Source of the DNA: a virus
Strand: one strand, 5' to 3'
IMG/VR virus record: IMGVR_UViG_3300010938_000036
Location: 1-64,000 of that record
DNA length: 64,000 bases
This document shows, piece by piece, positions 34,854 to 43,871 of this stretch. Positions within the stretch are counted from its first letter, which is position 1; every line of letters starts with the position of its first letter. The translations under genes were made by a program, and so were the position numbers. The notes beneath the pieces are model-generated. The model was not told the DNA's origin. It saw only the letters and a list, made by a program, of their open reading frames with translations, and made no database searches.

Positions 34854-35905
34854 TGGAAAATTTAGTAATTTTTGATGGGAATTTATTTTTAAATTCTTCT
34901 AAGTTTATTACTATAATGGATTGTATAAATTTTATTCAGGATAAATTGAATTTTTATCAGGGTTTTGGAACGGTAGTTTGGCAGGATTTGAGAATTAAGC
35001 GCACTGGATATTTAAATCCTATTGATAGGTTGGGATGTAAGGAAATAGAAACTAAAATTGGTTTAAATTTTATTGCAGATTTTTTGACAGTGGTTGGTAT
35101 GCCACAGGTTTTATTTCCAGAGCAATTGACATCTGAAAGTGTTAATTTGCTTTTGAATTCAGAATTTTTGACAAGGTTTTTTAAACAGAAAATTATAATA
35201 ACAGAAGATAGAGAATTCTGGAAATTTGCTGGTGATAATGTTGTTATAGATTTTAATAATAAATTGATGACCAGCAGGGATATTTTGAATGAAATAGGGT
35301 TTACTCCTGAGGAATTAAAAAATGGACAGGAACCTTTATATTCACAATTGGATTTAGAGGATATTTTTATTAATACAGTTATAAATGAAAATCGTTTAAA
35401 AAATGAATTTTTAACTGCTTGTCTGACTTTTGATAATAATTTTTGGTGGGAATATGTGGATAAAAGTAAGGATAAAAGGCGAATGATTCGTTCAGAATTT
35501 TATAAAACTTGTAATAAATGTGGTAAGGGAGTAAGGCAGGATTTTTTTGACCCAAGTGCTGATATTTTTTTATTATTTAATAGACCAGTAGGATTGAATT
35601 TTAATAATAGCATTATAAGTTTTTTACAGGAGGAATTAAAGGATTATAAAATATCTTTTTTATTGGTTTCTTTATGTGATTTTTATTTACCCACATTAAA
35701 TAGTAATTGTTTATCCAGATTTTTAGCCGATTTTTCTGATATTAAAAATGGAGGTCAAAAAGTAATTATTATAATGGATGATAGAATTTTTAAAATTTTA
35801 TTACATGAGGATTTATTTGTGACTAAGAATTATGTGGTTTTTCATTTGGATAATTCTTTAAATGAATTATTGCAATTTATTAAAAAGAGGGTTAGTACAA
35901 AATGA
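34853..35905 (+). CDS. Fusion of FEN/PIN-like nuclease domain and degenerate UDG-like iron-sulfur domain (inferred)
   Basis: The 350-residue product is not a standard family member. Its first 160 residues recall 5'-nucleases: VIFDGN at 5-10, IIITEDREFW at 114-123, then TSRDILNEIGFTPEEL at 140-155, similar in order to the FEN 'GDxDLLQL ... TPEDVxEKxGVPPEQ' region. The C-terminal half resembles family 4 uracil-DNA glycosylases: C220-x2-C223, ADIFLLFNRPVG at 236-247 in place of the usual GEAPG, and C275 and C286, a possible 4Fe-4S set. The UDG catalytic motif is altered. Both matches are by eye. It lies among recombination genes, overlapping both neighbours. Confidence 0.45.
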   Translation: MENLVIFDGNLFLNSSKFITIMDCINFIQDKLNFYQGFGTVVWQDLRIKRTGYLNPIDRLGCKEIETKIGLNFIADFLTVVGMPQVLFPEQLTSESVNLLLNSEFLTRFFKQKIIITEDREFWKFAGDNVVIDFNNKLMTSRDILNEIGFTPEELKNGQEPLYSQLDLEDIFINTVINENRLKNEFLTACLTFDNNFWWEYVDKSKDKRRMIRSEFYKTCNKCGKGVRQDFFDPSADIFLLFNRPVGLNFNNSIISFLQEELKDYKISFLLVSLCDFYLPTLNSNCLSRFLADFSDIKNGGQKVIIIMDDRIFKILLHEDLFVTKNYVVFHLDNSLNELLQFIKKRVSTK

Positions 35906-37650
35906 TTTTGGTTGAGCGGGATAAGAATAATTTGAGGGTTTTTTCTGATATAGATTTAAAAGGGTTAGAAGTTCTCACGCTTAAAAAAATGAATAATGGG
36001 TATTTTTTAGATGTGCGGGATTTTTTGAATTTTAAAGAAAAATTAGATGAAATGAATATTTCGGAACGGGAAATGACTAAAGAGGCAATGGATTTATTGC
36101 ACGATTATTTTAATAAAATAGAAAGATATGAGGAGATTAAAACCAGTAAGATTTTGAAATATTCTAATTTTGCTGATAAGATTTCGTTACATATAAAAAC
36201 GCAACCTTTTATAGACCAGATAGCAGGTATTAACTTTTTATTATCAAGGCAGTTTGTAGGCAATTGGGATACTATGGGGTCAGGAAAGACTTTTATGGCA
36301 CTTTCTGCATTTAGTATTTTAATGGATAAGGGTTTAGTTAAAAAAGGATTGGTTGTTTGTCCTAATATGGTGAAATTATCCTGGCAGAGTGAAATAGAGA
36401 AACATACAGATTTAAGTTATAAAATTGTTGGTAATGGAACCGTTGTAGTTTTGTCAGATTTAGAGGAATATGAAAAAAATCCTAAAAATTTATTAATAAT
36501 TCATTATGATTGTTTTATCAAGGAAAATATAAAGGAAGCATTAAAGAAAATGAATTTTGATGTAATAATTTTTGATGAGGTTCATTTAATTAAAAATTTA
36601 AAAACGCAGAGAACTAAAGCAGTTCTGGATTTCATTGATTATGTTAAGAGGGCAGAACCCTTAAATGGGATAGATTTTTGTGAAATTGTTAAGCCAGATA
36701 AGCCTTTTATTTGGTGTTTTTCAGGAACACCAGTATCGGAGCATCCTAATAATGCTTTTGTATTATTGAAAATTCTTGATCCTAATTTTAAAATTAATTT
36801 TTTTCAGTTTGACAGATTTTTTAATCGGTATATAACAATTAATGTTAAAAAAAGATTGATTAAAAAATTGATAGGATTTAAAAATATAAGTCATCTTAAA
36901 AGATATTTTGTTCCATTATCTATTAGACGAACTCGTGAAGAGTTGGTTGGTATGCCAGAAAAGATTTTTATGGATAGGATTCTGGAATTTTCTGAGAAAC
37001 AGCAAAAAATATATAATACTGTGCGGGAGGGTGTTTTAAATGAATTACGGAAATTGGACAAAAGGGTTAATCTATTAAGATTAGAGAATGTTTTGGTGAG
37101 ATTACATCAAGTTTTAAACCATCCTCAGATTTTAGATATGACTTCTGAATCTATAAAGCATGATGCAATATTATTTTTATTAGAGGAACTCTTGCAGAAT
37201 AATCAAAAAGTAATAATATGGTTTATATATAGAAAGGGAGGAGAATTGTTATATGAAAAATTAAAATCTTTGAAAATTCCTGCTGCGCTTATTTATGGTG
37301 GTGTAGAATTAGAAGAATTAGAAAAAATTAAAGATTTATTTGAAAAGGATAAGATTAGTGTTATTTTAGCATCTATTAAGAAAATGGGAACTGGAATTGA
37401 TTTTTTGAAACAGGCGAGAACTGCTATTTATTTAGATTTACCTTTTAGTTTAGTAGAATATATGCAATCACAGGATAGGATTGTCAGGAGAGGAATTTTT
37501 ACTCCAGCCGTTTTTATTCATTTAATAGTTAAGAATACTTTAGATGAATTAATTTTATCTTTATTAAGAAGGAAGACATCTTTTTTAGAAAGTATAGTAG
37601 ATGATAAAGATATAGAGGTTGATATAAATGAAATCCTCCAGCAAATTTAG
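35902..37650 (+). CDS. SNF2-family DNA helicase/translocase
   Basis: The 582-residue product has superfamily 2 helicase motifs: Walker A MGSGKT near 128-133, DEVH near 225, a SGTP motif III near 272, an SNF2-type IRRTREELVGMPEK near 340, and late motifs ending with YMQSQDRIVRRG near 530. SNF2-type phage proteins remodel forks or recombination intermediates, like T4 UvsW, or displace proteins from DNA. It overlaps the upstream gene by 4 bases and the next one by 23. Confidence 0.85.
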   Translation: MILVERDKNNLRVFSDIDLKGLEVLTLKKMNNGYFLDVRDFLNFKEKLDEMNISEREMTKEAMDLLHDYFNKIERYEEIKTSKILKYSNFADKISLHIKTQPFIDQIAGINFLLSRQFVGNWDTMGSGKTFMALSAFSILMDKGLVKKGLVVCPNMVKLSWQSEIEKHTDLSYKIVGNGTVVVLSDLEEYEKNPKNLLIIHYDCFIKENIKEALKKMNFDVIIFDEVHLIKNLKTQRTKAVLDFIDYVKRAEPLNGIDFCEIVKPDKPFIWCFSGTPVSEHPNNAFVLLKILDPNFKINFFQFDRFFNRYITINVKKRLIKKLIGFKNISHLKRYFVPLSIRRTREELVGMPEKIFMDRILEFSEKQQKIYNTVREGVLNELRKLDKRVNLLRLENVLVRLHQVLNHPQILDMTSESIKHDAILFLLEELLQNNQKVIIWFIYRKGGELLYEKLKSLKIPAALIYGGVELEELEKIKDLFEKDKISVILASIKKMGTGIDFLKQARTAIYLDLPFSLVEYMQSQDRIVRRGIFTPAVFIHLIVKNTLDELILSLLRRKTSFLESIVDDKDIEVDINEILQQI

Positions 37651-38419
37651 TAAAAATTTTATAAAGGAGATTAAAAGGACTGCTTTGCGTGTTCATTCTA
37701 AATCTTCATCAAGGTCAATGCCGATTGGGGTTACGGGTTTATTAGAGATGAAGGAGAATACTAATAAATTTACGCAGGGATTAGTTTTGTGGCGTAAAGC
37801 GATGTATTTTTTTTTTGGATTGGAGCATTTAAAAATAAGTTCCGCAGAAATCAAAATTTTGAAATCCTTATGGGGTATGGTTAGCGAGGATGAATTTTTA
37901 TTTAATTTGTTTTTATTAATGTATGAATATAAATTTACAAAATGGTATAGGCAAAGACAGTTAGTGCCTTCTTTATTTAGTTTGTCTAAAAATTGGAATA
38001 GATTGAGTTTGATGCAGCAAAAATTTTTAAATCTTTTTGAGTTATATAAAAAAAATAAGGATTTTTATAATTTTTTAGGGTTACAGCCTTTTGTAATTAT
38101 TGAGGACAATAAGGTTCCTTTTGGATTGAATTTGCCGGTGGATATCAGAAATAAGGGATATCAGATGCGGGATATAATACGGATTGAGGGGCGTCGTTTA
38201 ATTTTAATAGATTTTAATGGAGATTTGTTTGAGGTTATGGGTTATTGTCATTTTGGTTATAAGGTAGATAATATTACACAGGAATTTGTGGAATCGCATA
38301 ATGAGGTGCTCTGGGTAGACTTGGATAAGGTTAAGGATGTTCATTTGAGATTATGGTTTAATAAAGATTTATTATTACAGGATACCAGAAAGGAAATAGA
38401 ATGTTTATTGAAAGATTAG
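37628..38419 (+). CDS. Hypothetical replication-module protein
   Basis: The 263-residue product begins with a basic Ser-rich segment, then a helical middle and a beta-rich C-terminal part (FVIIEDNKVPFGLNLP, RRLILIDFNGDLFEVMGY). It overlaps the SNF2 gene and the helicase-loader gene, so it is embedded in the replication operon. No motif recognised. Confidence 0.5.
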   Translation: MKSSSKFSKNFIKEIKRTALRVHSKSSSRSMPIGVTGLLEMKENTNKFTQGLVLWRKAMYFFFGLEHLKISSAEIKILKSLWGMVSEDEFLFNLFLLMYEYKFTKWYRQRQLVPSLFSLSKNWNRLSLMQQKFLNLFELYKKNKDFYNFLGLQPFVIIEDNKVPFGLNLPVDIRNKGYQMRDIIRIEGRRLILIDFNGDLFEVMGYCHFGYKVDNITQEFVESHNEVLWVDLDKVKDVHLRLWFNKDLLLQDTRKEIECLLKD

Positions 38420-39141
38420 AGCAAATTAAAAAGAAGTTTGTAAATAGTTGTAAAATCTGCAAGGGCATAGGATTTTTAGATGATGGGCGGGTTTGTGATT
38501 GTTTAATAAAATTTAGAATTTATAATAGATTATTACCAAGAGGTTTTCCAGAGGAATATTTGGACTTGGAGAAGGACGAGATTTTGAAAAATATAAAAAT
38601 GAAAAAAGAAAGCGAAAAGATTTGTCAATGGTTTTTAAAGAATCTGGATTTTGTTCTGGATAAAGGATTGAGTTTGTTTATTACTGGAAAGATAGGGATC
38701 GGGAAAACTTCTTTGGCAATAATTTTGGCAAAAGAAATAGCGAGATGGTGTTTATCTGAGGAACATTATCAATGGGATTTTGAAGCATATTATTTGGATA
38801 TAGATACTTTCTGTATGAAAGTTAAAAAGGATGAAATTTCAAATATAATGGGTGCTACGGTAGTTGTTTTAGATGAATTTGGACGGGATGCTTTTTTTAC
38901 AGAAGCAAAGGATTGGATTATACGGGAATTAGAACGGTTTTTAAGATACCGTATAGCGAATAGGTTGGTTACAATTATTTGTTCTAATGTGCCTGTGGAT
39001 AATTTGGTTAATATTTATGGTGAAAGGATAAGTTCTTTATTGGGTATATCTGGGAAGGATATGAATGGGTTAGTTTATAGGTCTTTGGTATTGGAAGGAT
39101 TTGATTTAAGGCGAGGCATGTTGAATTCAAGATGGGGCTGA
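38401..39141 (+). CDS. DnaC-like replicative helicase loader
   Basis: The 246-residue AAA+ protein has an N-terminal zinc-ribbon-like motif (C17-x2-C20 and C32-x-C34), Walker A GKIGIGKTS at 96-104, and Walker B VVVLDEFGRD near 155. The late region, CSNVPVDNLVNIYGERISSLLG, is typical of DnaC/DnaI-type loaders. It should deliver the DnaB-like helicase, encoded next, to single-stranded DNA. It ends 1 base before that gene. Confidence 0.85.
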   Translation: MFIERLEQIKKKFVNSCKICKGIGFLDDGRVCDCLIKFRIYNRLLPRGFPEEYLDLEKDEILKNIKMKKESEKICQWFLKNLDFVLDKGLSLFITGKIGIGKTSLAIILAKEIARWCLSEEHYQWDFEAYYLDIDTFCMKVKKDEISNIMGATVVVLDEFGRDAFFTEAKDWIIRELERFLRYRIANRLVTIICSNVPVDNLVNIYGERISSLLGISGKDMNGLVYRSLVLEGFDLRRGMLNSRWG

Positions 39142-39142
39142 T

Positions 39143-40489
39143 ATGAAATTAAAAATTCATGAATTTGTTAAACCATTTTTAGCCGCTTTTTTAAGGGATG
39201 AAGAATTTTTTATCAGGATTAAGGATGATATTTTATTATTTACTTTTGATTCTATTCAGGCAGGGTTGGATTTTATTATAGAGAGAGCGATTAATTTTTA
39301 TAATACTTATAAAAAAATGCCAAATAAAGAATTTTTGTTATTGGAGGTAGAAACAGGAGATTTTAAGGAGGAACAAGTTTTTTTATTAACTAAAATAATT
39401 GAGGAAATTTATTCTTTATCTTTAACGGATGAGAATTATAAGGTTGATAAGTTTGTCGAGTATTTTTATAAGTTATTGTTCCAAACAGAATTTGAGGAAT
39501 TATTAAATGAAATTAAGGATTCTAAAAATTTTGATATACAATCAACAATACGAAAATGTTATAAATTTTTAAATAAAATCAGTCATTATAAGCAAAAAGA
39601 TTTGTTCTGGGATTTGGTGGGTGAATTTGTTAAAAGGGAAGAAGAACGAGGATTAAAAAAGGATAATAAGCGATTATTTTTAGGAATTAAGGATTTAGAT
39701 GATCAACTGGAAATTATACCTGGGACAATAACTGCTTTTTTGGCGCCTTTCAAGCGTTATAAAAGTATTACCTTAACGCATGTTGGATGGGCGGCTTTAA
39801 TGCAGGGATTTAATGTTTTCCATATCAATTATGAAGGAAGGCGTGAGATGTGGGAAGCAAGATATGATGCACGATTGACGGATGTAGATTATAAAAAGAT
39901 TATTTCAAAGGAAATACGCACTCCAGAGGAACAACAAAGGATTGAGACAATTTATAATATTTTATCAAAATTAAAGCAGAGGTTATTTCTTGCTTATGGT
40001 GATCCTTATAAAACTAATGTTGATGATATAGAGCGGATGATTGAAAAGATAGAGAATGATATTGGAGCGAGGATTGATGTAGTTATTATAGATTATTTTC
40101 AGATTATGGGAAGTAGTATGATGAAGGTTCTTAAAGGCGAAGATGACTGGTTAATGCAGGGTAATATAGCATGGGATTTAGTGCGGTTAGCAAGAAATCC
40201 TGAATATGAGCGTATAATAGTAGGTGCGTTACAAACAAAAATGACTGGTCTTTCAGCGAGTTCAATTAAAAGTCAGCATTCAGGACGGTCTATAATTTTT
40301 CCACAGGCGATTGATAATTTAATAGCAATAAATCAGACTGAGGATGAATTTAGAGAAGGGGTTATAAGATTTTCTCCTTTATTTATTCGGGAGGGAGAAA
40401 TTAAAAAGGAACACTGTAAGGTAGAGGCAGAATTATGGAAAATTAAGATTGCAAAGGAAGCGGATAAACTATGGAACAAAATACTTTGA
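39143..40489 (+). CDS. DnaB-like replicative helicase with atypical P-loop
   Basis: The 448-residue product has a helical N-terminal domain and a RecA-like C-terminal domain with INYEGRREMWEARYDARLTDV near 228-248 and Walker B VVIIDYFQIM near 315. The order matches phage DnaB-type helicases. The P-loop reads APFKRYKS at 201-208, where related proteins have A-P-x-G-R-G-K-S: Lys and Ser are kept but both glycines are lost. Whether it binds ATP normally is unclear. Position after the loader and before the primase supports a replicative role. Confidence 0.75.
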   Translation: MKLKIHEFVKPFLAAFLRDEEFFIRIKDDILLFTFDSIQAGLDFIIERAINFYNTYKKMPNKEFLLLEVETGDFKEEQVFLLTKIIEEIYSLSLTDENYKVDKFVEYFYKLLFQTEFEELLNEIKDSKNFDIQSTIRKCYKFLNKISHYKQKDLFWDLVGEFVKREEERGLKKDNKRLFLGIKDLDDQLEIIPGTITAFLAPFKRYKSITLTHVGWAALMQGFNVFHINYEGRREMWEARYDARLTDVDYKKIISKEIRTPEEQQRIETIYNILSKLKQRLFLAYGDPYKTNVDDIERMIEKIENDIGARIDVVIIDYFQIMGSSMMKVLKGEDDWLMQGNIAWDLVRLARNPEYERIIVGALQTKMTGLSASSIKSQHSGRSIIFPQAIDNLIAINQTEDEFREGVIRFSPLFIREGEIKKEHCKVEAELWKIKIAKEADKLWNKIL

Positions 40490-40797
40490 AAGAATTTTAT
40501 TATGATTTTTTATTACAGGTTTATGAGATTTTAGAAGATGATATTGCTCAATTTTATCATGAATTAGAGAAAACTCTTGGCTACGATAAGGAGCAAGGTC
40601 AAGGTATGGAATTCAATACTCAGAGAATTATTTTTTTGTTATTTTTTTATAAGGAATTGGTAAATTTTATGACGAGATTATTTGAAACAGAAAAGGTTTT
40701 GACTTCTGAAAAAATTAAGGAACATTTTACTCAGTGGCGTAATAATCAAAAAATTTTGGAGGAGTTTGATGAATTTATACGAGTATCTCAGAAGTAA
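40471..40797 (+). CDS. Hypothetical helical protein between helicase and primase
   Basis: This is a 108-residue acidic helical protein overlapping the helicase gene by 19 bases and the primase gene by about 29. It could be a small helicase-primase accessory factor, but only gene order supports that. No motif recognised. Confidence 0.5.
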   Translation: MEQNTLKEFYYDFLLQVYEILEDDIAQFYHELEKTLGYDKEQGQGMEFNTQRIIFLLFFYKELVNFMTRLFETEKVLTSEKIKEHFTQWRNNQKILEEFDEFIRVSQK

Positions 40798-41671
40798 AAA
40801 TTTTCGTGGCTGGAAGGAACGCGGTAATAAAATTTTTATTTGTTGTCCTTTTCATGATGACCATAATCCTTCGCTTAATATAGATTTAGACAAAAGATTA
40901 TGGTATTGTTTTGGTTGCGCTGAAGGTGGACGCATTGAGAGTTTTATTGCACGGTTAGAAGGGATTTCATATAAGAATGCCTGTCAGTTGTTAGATGATA
41001 GAAGTTTAAAGAAGAGGAATATGGTCAATAGGATTGATATAAAGAAGGGATTATCAAAAGAATTAATGTATCAGATTTATGTAGAAGCGGAACATGATTA
41101 TTTACCATCTTTTTTAGAACAGCGAGGAATTATAAAGGAGGATTTACAGCGGTTTAGATTTGGTATAGTTTTGGATGATATTATAGTTGATTTAGGGACA
41201 ACAAAGTTTTCTTTGATGGGATGGGCGGTATTTCCGATTTTTGATTGGAATGATATTTTTCAGGGGCTTTCTGCAAGATTTTTATCCTTTAAAAATAAGA
41301 TTTTTTGGAATGCAGATACGATTGCGCCTTATTTTTGGGGTGAATGGTTGGTGTCTAAAATGGAACCTGTAACTAAAGTAATTTTGGTGGAAGGGATTTT
41401 TGATGCTATTTTTTTGTTAAAGAATGATTTACCAACAATTGCAATAATGGGAAAATTTTTAAATGATTTAAAAATGAAGCGATTAATAGATAGGGGTATA
41501 GAGAAGGTTTTGATTTATTTGGACCCAGATGCCATTGAGGATGCTACAAGATTAAGACAGCGGTTAGATTTATTGGGGTTGAAATCACAAATTATAGAAG
41601 CAAATTCTGACCCTGATGAATTGAGTTTATCAGAAATTCAAGAAATTAAGCAAGTTTTTGAAAATTTTTAA
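40769..41671 (+). CDS. dnaG: DnaG-type DNA primase
   Basis: The start is ATG 40769 after GGAGGAG. The 300-residue product has the CHC2-type zinc finger at the N-terminus (CCPFHDDHNPSL ... WYCFGC, near 25-55). A TOPRIM region follows, with VILVEGIFDAIF near 210 and VLIYLDPDAIED near 255, the glutamate and DxD expected to bind metal. It synthesises RNA primers at the fork. The C-terminal helicase-interaction domain of cellular DnaG is missing, as in many phage primases. Confidence 0.9.
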   Translation: MNLYEYLRSKNFRGWKERGNKIFICCPFHDDHNPSLNIDLDKRLWYCFGCAEGGRIESFIARLEGISYKNACQLLDDRSLKKRNMVNRIDIKKGLSKELMYQIYVEAEHDYLPSFLEQRGIIKEDLQRFRFGIVLDDIIVDLGTTKFSLMGWAVFPIFDWNDIFQGLSARFLSFKNKIFWNADTIAPYFWGEWLVSKMEPVTKVILVEGIFDAIFLLKNDLPTIAIMGKFLNDLKMKRLIDRGIEKVLIYLDPDAIEDATRLRQRLDLLGLKSQIIEANSDPDELSLSEIQEIKQVFENF

Positions 41672-41679
41672 AAAAAGAC

Positions 41680-41708
41680 TTGACAAGGGCTTTATAAAGT
41701 TTTATAAT
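41680..41708 (+). promoter_or_regulatory. Perfect-consensus sigma-70-type promoter (TTGACA-N17-TATAAT)
   Basis: TTGACA at 41680-41685 and TATAAT at 41703-41708 are separated by 17 bases. The expected transcription start, 7 bases downstream, coincides with the A of ATG 41715. This is the best promoter match in the window and predicts a leaderless mRNA for the HTH protein. Confidence 0.8.
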
Positions 41709-41714
41709 AAAATT

Positions 41715-41915
41715 ATGAGGATTGAATTAGATTTAATACCTTTTGAAGAAGCAGCAAGGATGATACCTTGTCATAAGACTTTATTATATTATTATTTAAA
41801 GAGGGATAAAATTCCTGTTTATGTAATAGCCAATAGATATTTTATAGATAACGAAACATTAGAAGAAATTAGGAAAAATTTGAAGGAGAAAAAATGGACT
41901 TACAAGAAGAATTAG
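41715..41915 (+). CDS. Small helix-turn-helix DNA-binding protein (excisionase/MerR-like)
   Basis: The start is ATG 41715. An in-frame codon at 41658 would place translation across the promoter. The 66-residue product fits the HTH_17/excisionase pattern: PFEEAARMIPCHKTLLYYYLKRDKIPVYVIANRYFI. It probably binds DNA as a regulator. It is transcribed from a consensus promoter with no room for a Shine-Dalgarno, and it overlaps the sigma-like gene by 22 bases, suggesting they act together. Confidence 0.7.
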   Translation: MRIELDLIPFEEAARMIPCHKTLLYYYLKRDKIPVYVIANRYFIDNETLEEIRKNLKEKKWTYKKN

Positions 41916-42871
41916 TAAATTTTTGTCAAAATAAGAGTAGTTTTCAGTTTGTTTCAAATTTAATTCAGGAAGAGGTGGACGATTTACAGCAGGATTTTTT
42001 CCTTTATTGTTTCAGGCGTTTAAAGGATTTTGATAGTAGCAAGGGTTCTTTAAAAAATTTTTTCAGGGTTTTATTACAACATTTTTTATCTGAAAGGGTA
42101 AGGGTATATAATGAACATAAAAGGAAATTTGTAAATTATGAATTAATGGAGGTTTTAAGAAAAGAAGGAACCAGAGATTCTGAATTAGAGATTTTAGAAC
42201 ATGAAATAATAAATGTTAGAAATTTGAAGAAGGAGGTTAAAATGAAGCAAGATTTAAGAGAATTATTTTTTGATTTGATTGTAAATTTGTGGAATGAGGA
42301 GGAAAAGCGTGCTATTAAGGAGTATGTTAAAAAGGATGTTTTTACAACTGATGATATTTATCCTTGTTTTGGATTTTTTTATTGGAAGGATAAGGAGTGT
42401 GAGAAATGTATTTTAAAAAGGCTATGCAGGGAAGCAATAAAGCAAGTTTGGATACCGTATATTTTTGATTTTATAAGGACTTTAACACCAGAGGAGAAAC
42501 AAGAATTTGTTTTAACAATTGTTCAGATTTTTGAACCTTTAATTCAAATTAGGAATGTAGAGAAGAAGGTCGGTTCAACTGTTTCTGGTTTATCTGCAAT
42601 TCAGGATAAATATAAACTTGAGACTTATGGATTTAAGATTAATAGCAGAATGGGACGGTTAGTTTATTATTTATTAGAGAATGATGGTGATATAGATAAA
42701 GCGGTAGAACAAACTGCAAATGAATTTCATGAAGATCCCAAAAGTATATCCAGGTATTTCAGAACGCAGGGATTTTATTTTTTAAGGAAGCGTGGGTTTA
42801 AAATAGAGAAACTTGATAATAAAAGGATTAAATTGATTTTCCCTGAGGGGACTGTAAATGCAAATTCTTAG
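41894..42871 (+). CDS. Sigma factor region 2-like protein with Cys4 insert
   Basis: The 325-residue product has a segment near residues 25-80 that resembles sigma-70 region 2: VDDLQQDFFLYCFRRLKDFD, then KGSLKNFFRVLLQHFLSERVR. A C-P-rich insert follows, with C158, C169, C172 and C178 as likely zinc ligands. The C-terminal part (about 250-310) has a helix-turn-helix look (DIDKAVEQTANEFHEDPKSISRYF). There is no clear region 4. It may redirect host RNA polymerase to late promoters. The call is by pattern only. Confidence 0.5.
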   Translation: MDLQEELVNFCQNKSSFQFVSNLIQEEVDDLQQDFFLYCFRRLKDFDSSKGSLKNFFRVLLQHFLSERVRVYNEHKRKFVNYELMEVLRKEGTRDSELEILEHEIINVRNLKKEVKMKQDLRELFFDLIVNLWNEEEKRAIKEYVKKDVFTTDDIYPCFGFFYWKDKECEKCILKRLCREAIKQVWIPYIFDFIRTLTPEEKQEFVLTIVQIFEPLIQIRNVEKKVGSTVSGLSAIQDKYKLETYGFKINSRMGRLVYYLLENDGDIDKAVEQTANEFHEDPKSISRYFRTQGFYFLRKRGFKIEKLDNKRIKLIFPEGTVNANS

Positions 42872-43871
42872 GATAGATTTAGTATCCTTTTTAAATAGGA
42901 TTTTTACAGAGCGGATTTTAGATGAACACAAAAAGATTAATTTGGTTGATGGTAATTTATTGATAGGTTTAGAAACTGTAAGATGTTTTGTAACTAATTT
43001 TTATAAAGGGAAAGTGCAGGGAACAATCTTGGCATATTCTTTTCTGGATTGTCTACGGCTTTTCCCAGAGGTGCAGATAAATGAGGATAAATTGATACTT
43101 AATCTTAATCATAAGGAAGATTTTTTATTGGATTTGAAAGTTCGGTTGTTGCCGTTAGAACAAAATTTTAAAATTGTTCCTGAAACTAAGTCAATTGTTC
43201 GAATAAATTTAGAAACTGATTTTTTGAAAAGAGCAGTTAGAATATTTCCAGAATTAACCAAAGGGATATTATCTACTTCTTTTTTGGTATTTATTCAGGA
43301 TAAAAATTTAATTGTTTTATCTCCTGCCAAGGTTTTGATTTTGAATAAAAAAAGTATTGGGGCAGGGATAATGGTGCCATTTAAGATGATAGATTTATTA
43401 TCATTTTTAGAATGTGAAGGTGGGATACAGTTTTGGGAAAAGGATAATATTGTATCTTGTATGATTAATGATGTCAATTTACAGGTAGCGAAAACGGTAA
43501 CGGAATTGGAAGGAAGAAAGATTTTAGATTTTGTAACGGATAATTTAGAAAAAATTAAATGGATAGCAAAAGTTGAAGGTGGAATTTTGAAGAAATCTTT
43601 GGGGTATTTAAGGATACTCGATGAAATTGTAGAGATGAATTTTGTTAAAGGAGAGATAAGAATTAAGGGTATTATAACTAATTTACGAATACCTGCAAAG
43701 GTATATAGTAGTTTTCATACCTTTAATTGTAATTTATATTCATTATTGGAGTTTTTACAGGATGATTTGGTAGAAATTGGTGTAATTGATGAAAAGTTTT
43801 TAGTTTTTATGCAGAATAATGATTTTTTGATTTTTTTAAGACAGAAGAAGGATGAAGATAATAAAGAGTAA
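42858..43871 (+). CDS. DnaN-type sliding clamp candidate
   Basis: The 337-residue product has the length and alternating strand-helix pattern of a three-domain beta clamp. The C-terminal region has RIPAKVYSSFHTFNCNLYSLLEFLQDD and EIGVIDEKFLVFMQNNDFLIFL, where DnaN proteins have their last domain. The N-terminal part follows IDLVSFLNRIF. Sequence similarity is weak, but it lies directly before DNA polymerase and clamp loader. It overlaps both neighbours. Confidence 0.55.
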   Translation: MQILRIDLVSFLNRIFTERILDEHKKINLVDGNLLIGLETVRCFVTNFYKGKVQGTILAYSFLDCLRLFPEVQINEDKLILNLNHKEDFLLDLKVRLLPLEQNFKIVPETKSIVRINLETDFLKRAVRIFPELTKGILSTSFLVFIQDKNLIVLSPAKVLILNKKSIGAGIMVPFKMIDLLSFLECEGGIQFWEKDNIVSCMINDVNLQVAKTVTELEGRKILDFVTDNLEKIKWIAKVEGGILKKSLGYLRILDEIVEMNFVKGEIRIKGIITNLRIPAKVYSSFHTFNCNLYSLLEFLQDDLVEIGVIDEKFLVFMQNNDFLIFLRQKKDEDNKE

